This document shows positions 35,374 to 38,401 of a DNA stretch of 38,401 nt, one piece after another. The notes under the pieces are model-generated. The model saw only the letters and a program-made list of their open reading frames with translations. It was not told the origin of the DNA and did not search any database. The translations under genes and the position numbers were made by a program. The DNA comes from Clostridiales bacterium (GTDB taxonomy: Bacteria; Bacillota; Clostridia; Lachnospirales; Bianqueaceae): positions 1 through 38,401 of the forward strand of contig JAILDJ010000242.1 in NCBI GenBank assembly GCA_024689505.1. The letters are read 5' to 3'. How positions within the stretch are numbered: the first letter of the stretch is position 1; each line of letters begins with the position of its first letter.

Positions 35374-36324
35374 TCAATCTCCGTTATGTTTGATAATAAA
35401 TTGTCTCGCATCTCTAAGGACACGACGGTCACCCGGAAATACCAGCAACCGCATGGCTTTACGGTAGGAGACCCATTCCACAGAACGGATCTCTTTGGTA
35501 TCCCGCGGTTTCGCGGTCTTCAGCGCGCTCTGTCCCAGGAAGTAAGCCACTTCTTTCAAGCGGCCGCTGCGACCCAGGGGATGCTCCTCGATCGTACGGA
35601 ACCGTGAGTTGAGTGTCACCGTCAGACCGGTCTCCTCTTTGACTTCCCGAAGCGCCGTTTCCTGCTCAGTCTCACCCTGTTCCATGTGCCCTTTGGGAAG
35701 GCCCCAGTTACCACTCGCCGAACGGATTAACGCAAAACGAAGTCCTTGCCAGGAACGAGCATACACGACCGCACCGCAGGATCGTTCTGTCTCTATATTC
35801 TGCCCAAAACCATTGAACCAGGCCCGTTCATTGAACGTTTTCTTGATCAAGGATTTCGGCTCGTCCAGTGCACGGCCGACCGGCAGGATGCAGACCAGCT
35901 CATATCCCTCCGGTACGTTGAGGATCGCAGCGATCTTATCGCAGATACGGTCGTCATCGGTGATATGACCTTCGTACCAGCAGCTTCGGAAACCCAGGTC
36001 CTCGATCTCCAGAAGCATGTTTTCGATCGCAGCCGCGTAATCATGGATGTAGAACGTGCGGTCGCGATAGGCGATCAGCCTCTGGGTCAGCACGCAGATG
36101 AAGGCGGGCGCTGTTTCCGCGATCGGAGGATCGATCACTGCTTTGATGGCGGACAAAGTTTCCGGATCATCCACGGCGATCAAAGACGTGGTCTGCTTGT
36201 TGCACCCGGAAGGTGCAGCCAGACCCGCCTGCATGATACGGATCAAATCGCTCCGGGACACCCGGTCGGGACTGTAACTGCCGCGATAGCTGCGGCGTCC
36301 GATGATCGTTTCAAAAGTATTCAT
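35374..36324 (-). CDS. nitroreductase-NUDIX hydrolase fusion protein
   Basis: 316 residues. Residues 1 to about 175 form an FMN-dependent nitroreductase-like domain: FMN-phosphate segment RRSYRG (10-15), GLAAPSGCNKQ and the C-terminal LPVGRALDEPKS. From about 180 a NUDIX domain follows, with a complete Nudix box from G212 to L234 (Glu218, Arg226-Glu-Val, Glu230-Glu231). The local layout GNWGLPKGH resembles diadenosine-tetraphosphate or nucleotide pyrophosphohydrolases. The domain order is clear in one open frame with no frameshift. The gene lies between nifS and thiI, with 16-nt and 6-nt gaps. Its SD is weak, so coupling is likely. The joint function is not known to me. Confidence 0.9.
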   Translation of the reverse strand: MNTFETIIGRRSYRGSYSPDRVSRSDLIRIMQAGLAAPSGCNKQTTSLIAVDDPETLSAIKAVIDPPIAETAPAFICVLTQRLIAYRDRTFYIHDYAAAIENMLLEIEDLGFRSCWYEGHITDDDRICDKIAAILNVPEGYELVCILPVGRALDEPKSLIKKTFNERAWFNGFGQNIETERSCGAVVYARSWQGLRFALIRSASGNWGLPKGHMEQGETEQETALREVKEETGLTVTLNSRFRTIEEHPLGRSGRLKEVAYFLGQSALKTAKPRDTKEIRSVEWVSYRKAMRLLVFPGDRRVLRDARQFIIKHNGD

Positions 36325-36340
36325 GGATCATTCCATTTCT

Positions 36341-37501
36341 TTACTTGCGGCGGAAACGTCGCAGCATGGGAACGAACTGCTGCAACGTCCGCACAAATGT
36401 GTAGACTTCCTCTTCTGTATTATACCTGCAGAAACTGATCCGCAGGGATTCATCGATCGCGGTCGCGGTCAACCCCAGAGCGGACAGCGCCGGGCTTTTT
36501 TCTTCTGGTTTATTCGATGCACAAGCGGAACCGGAAGAAACATAGATCTCATGATCCTCCAGTGCATGCAGCAAGACCTCCGAACGCACGCCTTCGATCC
36601 GCAGATTCAGGATATGCGGTGCGCTCTCACCGATCTCAGGACCGTTGACGGTCACACCATCGATGCCTTGGGTCACTTCCCGATACAGGAGTTCTTTCAG
36701 ATGCTGCATGTGCGCCGCATGTCCGTTCATTTCCTCGTATGCCTCACGCACAGCCTGCCCGAATCCGCAGATCCCGGGGACGTTTTCCGTTCCGGAGCGA
36801 AAATTCTTCTCCTGACCGCCGCCTCTGAGCAGTGAAGGAATATACTGATTCCTAGCGATGTAAAGAAATCCGATGCCTTTGGGACCATGGATCTTATGGG
36901 CACTGGTACTCATCAGATCGATCTCCCAGGCGACGGGATCGATCGGGATCTTACCGAAGCTTTGTACCGCGTCCACATGGAACATTGCTTTAGGAGCCGC
37001 CTTATGCACGATCCTCCCGATCTGATCGATCGGCTGGATCACTCCGGTCTCATTATTGACGTGCATACAGGTGACCAATACCACGTCAGGATCGACCGCC
37101 TCTTCCAAAGCCTCTACAACGGCTTTGCCATGTGCATCCACCGGCAGATACGTGACTTCAAACCCTTCTTCCGCAAGACGTTTCAAGGATTCTCCCGTAG
37201 CAGGATGCTCCCCCGGCCATGCCAGGATCCTGCGGCGTTTGCCCGCACGCGCGGCCGCGCCAAGCAGTGCAGTATTGGAACTTTCCGTTGCCCCGGATGT
37301 AAAATATATGGTCGTTTCCGGAACATGGAGACAGTCGGCGATCGTTTTTCTGGCTTCTATTACATATCGCTCCGCCGCCTGACCTTTACGATGCAAGGAC
37401 GAAGGATTGCCATAGTCCTCGGTCAGGACCTGCGTCATGATCCGGACGACCTGTTCCGTGGGCTTCGTAGTCGCACCATTATCAAAATAGATCTCGCTCA
37501 T
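36341..37501 (-). CDS. cysteine desulfurase (NifS/IscS type)
   Basis: 386 residues. PLP-dependent removal of sulfur from cysteine. The internal aldimine Lys203 is in MSTSAHKIHGPKG, and the persulfide-forming Cys327 is in SSGSACASNK, a group I-type loop. The start MSEIYFDNGATTKP is typical. AGAGG lies before the ATG. There is no iscU or suf gene in the window; the nearby thiI suggests a dedicated sulfur donor (NifZ/YrvO-like role), which is an inference. Confidence 0.95.
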   Translation of the reverse strand: MSEIYFDNGATTKPTEQVVRIMTQVLTEDYGNPSSLHRKGQAAERYVIEARKTIADCLHVPETTIYFTSGATESSNTALLGAAARAGKRRRILAWPGEHPATGESLKRLAEEGFEVTYLPVDAHGKAVVEALEEAVDPDVVLVTCMHVNNETGVIQPIDQIGRIVHKAAPKAMFHVDAVQSFGKIPIDPVAWEIDLMSTSAHKIHGPKGIGFLYIARNQYIPSLLRGGGQEKNFRSGTENVPGICGFGQAVREAYEEMNGHAAHMQHLKELLYREVTQGIDGVTVNGPEIGESAPHILNLRIEGVRSEVLLHALEDHEIYVSSGSACASNKPEEKSPALSALGLTATAIDESLRISFCRYNTEEEVYTFVRTLQQFVPMLRRFRRK

Positions 37502-37515
37502 AGTACCTCTGTGAT

Positions 37516-38253
37516 TTATGAAAAGTGATACAGCAGCAGGGCTGCCGTCACAGGTCCAGCCGTTTCTGTCCGCAGGATCCTGGGACCCAGACCTACAGGA
37601 ACCGCACCCGCCCGTATCAGGCGTTCGATCTCGGAAGGATCGATCCCGCCTTCCGGCCCGATCAGGATCGCGATCTTGCGCGTTGTTTCCGGCAGTGCTT
37701 CCAGCCTCTGTTTCAAAGGCTGATCCAGCGCACCCTCATATGGAACCAAAAGCAAGTCGAATTCCGATGCCCGTGCCAAAACCTTTTCCAGACCGCAGCT
37801 CTCCTCTACACATGGGATGATCCCACGTGAGGATTGTTTCGCGGCAGCTTCCGCGATCTTGCGCAGACGCTCTAGTTTTTTTGCTTCTTTTTTGGGCTCG
37901 ATCCGTACGACAGAACGCTTCATTTCCACCGGGACAAAGGCGGAAATGCCCAATTCCGTGCCTTTCTGCAGGATCCATTCCATCTTATCACTTTTTGGCA
38001 GTCCCTGGAACAATGTGATATGGACCAAAGGCTCGGACGGTGATTGCAAACTGGACTCGATATGGCAGGTCACCGCCTGATCATCGATCGATGCGATAAT
38101 GCACTGGTGATCCGTACCCTGTCCGTCGCAGACGATCATATGATCCCCGATCTTCATCCGCAGCACATGTGAAATGTGATGGGCATCTTCCGTGATCCGG
38201 ATCTGATCCCCCTGTATCTGATCAGGAGACACAAAAAACTTGGGCACAGCCAT
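37516..38253 (-). CDS. rsmE: 16S rRNA (uracil-1498-N3)-methyltransferase RsmE
   Basis: SPOUT methyltransferase for m3U1498. 245 residues from the ATG at 38253; GTG at 38247 is an alternative, because GGAGG sits only three bases from the ATG but nine from the GTG. An N-terminal PUA-like domain (ITEDAHHISHVLRMKIGD) is followed by the trefoil-knot region with LIGPEGGIDPSEIE and LGPRILRTETAGPVT. It is the first gene after a consensus promoter and heads an operon with nifS, the nitroreductase-NUDIX gene and thiI. Confidence 0.95.
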   Translation of the reverse strand: MAVPKFFVSPDQIQGDQIRITEDAHHISHVLRMKIGDHMIVCDGQGTDHQCIIASIDDQAVTCHIESSLQSPSEPLVHITLFQGLPKSDKMEWILQKGTELGISAFVPVEMKRSVVRIEPKKEAKKLERLRKIAEAAAKQSSRGIIPCVEESCGLEKVLARASEFDLLLVPYEGALDQPLKQRLEALPETTRKIAILIGPEGGIDPSEIERLIRAGAVPVGLGPRILRTETAGPVTAALLLYHFS

Positions 38254-38281
38254 AATCCTCCATATTAGCAAAATATTGATT

Positions 38282-38310
38282 ATTATAAGCCCCAAGTGTC
38301 CGTGTGTCAA
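38282..38310 (-). promoter_or_regulatory. consensus SigA promoter for the rsmE-nifS-thiI operon
   Basis: On the minus strand TTGACA (38310-38305), a 17-nt spacer and TATAAT (38287-38282), perfect in both hexamers, 28 nt before the rsmE ATG. A strong constitutive transcript is expected. Confidence 0.93.
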
Positions 38311-38318
38311 TAACAGCA

Positions 38319-38346
38319 AAAGCAGACTTTCGAAAAAGTCTGCTTT
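38319..38346. terminator. hairpin terminator before the rsmE promoter
   Basis: AAAGCAGACTTT, loop CGAA, AAAGTCTGCTTT: a perfect 12-bp stem. On the minus strand it is followed by TGCTG after TTT, on the plus strand by CATTTTACTTT. It lies 4 nt after the stop of the gene cut by the right edge, so it probably ends that leftward transcript. Confidence 0.82.
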
Positions 38347-38350
38347 CATT

Positions 38351-38401
38351 TTACTTTGTTGCAAGGATGGCAGCCCAGCTGCCTTTCTCAACGATCTTGC
38401 A
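38351..38401 (-). CDS. 3' end of an unidentified gene at the right edge
   Basis: Sixteen codons and a TAA stop: the visible C-terminus reads KIVEKGSWAAILATK. The frame is open to the window edge, and a terminator hairpin begins 4 nt after the stop, as expected for a real gene end. Too little is present to name a family. Confidence 0.5.
   Translation of the reverse strand, partial: CKIVEKGSWAAILATK

Noticed and set aside
1-38401. Prophage, insertion sequence, toxin-antitoxin or defence island
   Set aside because: All genes fit housekeeping or metabolic families; no integrase, transposase, restriction or toxin motif was found.

Overview
The window is a densely packed stretch of a low-to-mid GC Gram-positive chromosome, probably an Erysipelotrichia-like Firmicute. 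This is inferred from gene content and order, not from any search. The leftward run asp23-nusB-xseA-xseB-ispA-dxs-tlyA-nadK-argR-recN is a classic Firmicutes order. Shine-Dalgarno sites are strong (AGGAGG type), promoters are of SigA type, and UGA is used as a stop. Almost all genes lie on the minus strand, with one plus-strand sulfatase and one plus-strand two-gene sugar operon. There are no rRNA, tRNA, CRISPR or transposase genes, and no stretch over 300 bases lacks a gene.

Layout, reading leftward along the minus strand from the right edge. First comes the 3' end of an unidentified gene with a terminator hairpin (38319-38401). A consensus promoter (TTGACA-17-TATAAT) then drives rsmE, a nifS-type cysteine desulfurase, a nitroreductase-NUDIX fusion and thiI, which look like a tRNA 4-thiouridine/RNA modification operon. 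Next is a small regulator (HTH plus AbrB domains) with an ABC-2 exporter (33.7-32.2 kb). On the plus strand at 30.1-32.1 kb lie a TIM-barrel sugar isomerase/epimerase and a Gfo/Idh/MocA dehydrogenase, ended by a textbook terminator. Divergent to these runs trkA-trkH-hydF (potassium uptake plus an [FeFe]-hydrogenase maturase). A plus-strand cysteine-type sulfatase sits at 24.2-25.7 kb, opposite a divergent yqeG-aroK pair. From 23.0 kb to the left edge runs a long leftward block: efp, dapA, a DUF3160 membrane-anchored protein with a small membrane partner, and asp23 with its own promoter. Then come nusB, xseAB, ispA, dxs, tlyA, nadK, argR, recN, an HI0933-type flavoprotein, ruvA, ruvB, a U32 protein, a SEDS glycosyltransferase (ftsW/rodA), a class B PBP and an M16C peptidase cut by the left edge.

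The most unusual object is at 2593-3014. The SEDS gene and the PBP gene overlap out of frame by 422 nt. The overlap contains a 243-bp minisatellite of 21-bp and 18-bp units. In one frame these encode a Tyr/Gln/Pro-rich tail of the SEDS protein, and in the other a Ser/Arg/Asp-rich cytoplasmic N-terminus of the PBP. A ten-base anti-SD match placed 9 nt before the PBP ATG supports both frames being translated. The two proteins are expected to form the polymerase-transpeptidase pair of septal or lateral wall synthesis, so this is a dual-coded linker region on two interacting partners.

Other points worth a look are the nitroreductase-NUDIX fusion beside thiI/nifS, and a palindrome overlapping the -35 of the HTH-AbrB gene. 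Two intergenic hairpins have mismatches that become G-U wobbles only in the minus-strand transcript. There is also a 78-nt nested inverted repeat after the sulfatase, and an apparently lone hydF in a potassium-uptake operon.
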